A DNA stretch of 18,438 nt from Fragilaria crotonensis (taxonomy: Eukaryota > Bacillariophyta > Fragilariophyceae > Fragilariales > Fragilariaceae): NCBI GenBank assembly GCA_022925895.1, contig JAKSYS010000846.1:1-18438 (forward strand), given 5' to 3'. Of the stretch, positions 18,281 through 18,438 are shown in pieces. Under the pieces are notes generated by a model. It ran no database searches. It had not been told where the DNA came from and saw nothing but the letters and a program-made list of their open reading frames with translations. The first letter of the stretch is position 1, and every line of letters begins with the position of its first letter. Made by a program: the position numbers and the translations under genes.

Positions 18281-18438
18281 AGAATGAAATGTTGCAAACG
18301 ACGGCGAAATCATTGTGGAAGCCTTGCTTCCAACACGACAAAGTCCCGCCCTCGTGACGTCATATTGGCAGTGAAATCGGTCTAGCGTAGAATTAATACT
18401 GGGACGTGCGCCCGATTTTAGAACAGAAAACCAGCTGG

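Larger units (their letters stand above)
14893..18438 (-). mobile_element. Tc1/mariner/IS630-like DNA transposon, about 3.5 kb, right end at window edge
   Basis: The left end reads CAGCTGGTTTTTCGTTGAAG after a TA dinucleotide (14891-14892). The last bases of the window, read on the minus strand, give CAGCTGGTTTTCTGTTCTAA, so an 11-bp perfect core with weaker extension forms the inverted termini. TA flank and CAG-starting ends fit the Tc1/mariner-IS630 group, which agrees with the transposase. The right TA cannot be confirmed: the terminal CAGCTG is followed by G and then the window stops. The interior next to the right end contains an inverted pair of ATCTATAGATTTA (18205-18217 and 18268-18280) and a TGACGTCA palindrome (18355-18362), possible promoter or transposase-binding sites. 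Confidence 0.78.

Noticed and set aside
18316-18332. Terminator hairpin (TGGAAGC-CTT-GCTTCCA)
   Set aside because: A 7-bp stem without a T run, in a eukaryotic context upstream of the transposase; no evidence of a termination role.

Overview
The window looks like nuclear DNA from a diatom or close relative (photosynthetic stramenopile), most likely a pennate diatom. Two plastid-type enzymes begin with a signal peptide that ends at an alanine-phenylalanine (ASAFAP-like) junction, the mark of import into a red-algal-derived secondary plastid. Genes are compact and carry few, short GT-AG introns. The intergenic DNA is full of GTAC words and DNA transposons. The species assignment is inference; no marker gene is present.

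Layout: (1) 29-1655, minus: a four-exon IspH (HDR) gene, last enzyme of the plastid MEP isoprenoid pathway, with three single-base homopolymer contractions that break its frame. (2) 1656-4039: gene-poor DNA. (3) 4040-4966, plus: an eight-helix membrane protein built as two similar halves. (4) 5564-6989: a hAT-type element with an 8-bp target duplication, split by a nested TA-flanked Tc1/mariner or pogo-type element (5746-6814) that holds a decayed coding relic. (5) 7615-8383, plus: a twin CX9C (CHCHD2/10-like) mitochondrial protein with a two-codon first exon. (6) 8384-11000: repeat-rich DNA with a 57-bp-period tandem repeat, a large palindrome, two 452/451-bp near-identical direct repeats and six copies of a 33-bp core. 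(7) about 11355-12137, plus: a TXNDC9/phosducin-like thioredoxin-fold protein, abutting (8) 12134-13528, plus: a membrane-anchored SGNH-hydrolase-like protein that seems to have lost its catalytic Ser and His. (9) 13790-14644, minus: a divergent MsrA with an apparent three-part address ending in a twin-arginine thylakoid-lumen signal. (10) 14893 to the window end, minus: a Tc1/mariner/IS630-like transposon about 3.5 kb long, with inverted termini and a frame-broken DDE transposase.

There is no operon-like system. IspH and MsrA are both plastid proteins (isoprenoid supply; methionine repair), the CHCH protein is mitochondrial, and the TXNDC9-like protein is probably a cytosolic chaperone cofactor. 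The most unusual items are the SGNH pseudo-enzyme and its ambiguous junction with the thioredoxin-like ORF, the lumen-targeted MsrA with altered active-site neighbours, the 9.5-10.8 kb repeat complex, and the clustering of one-base homopolymer contractions in the genes nearest the two window ends.
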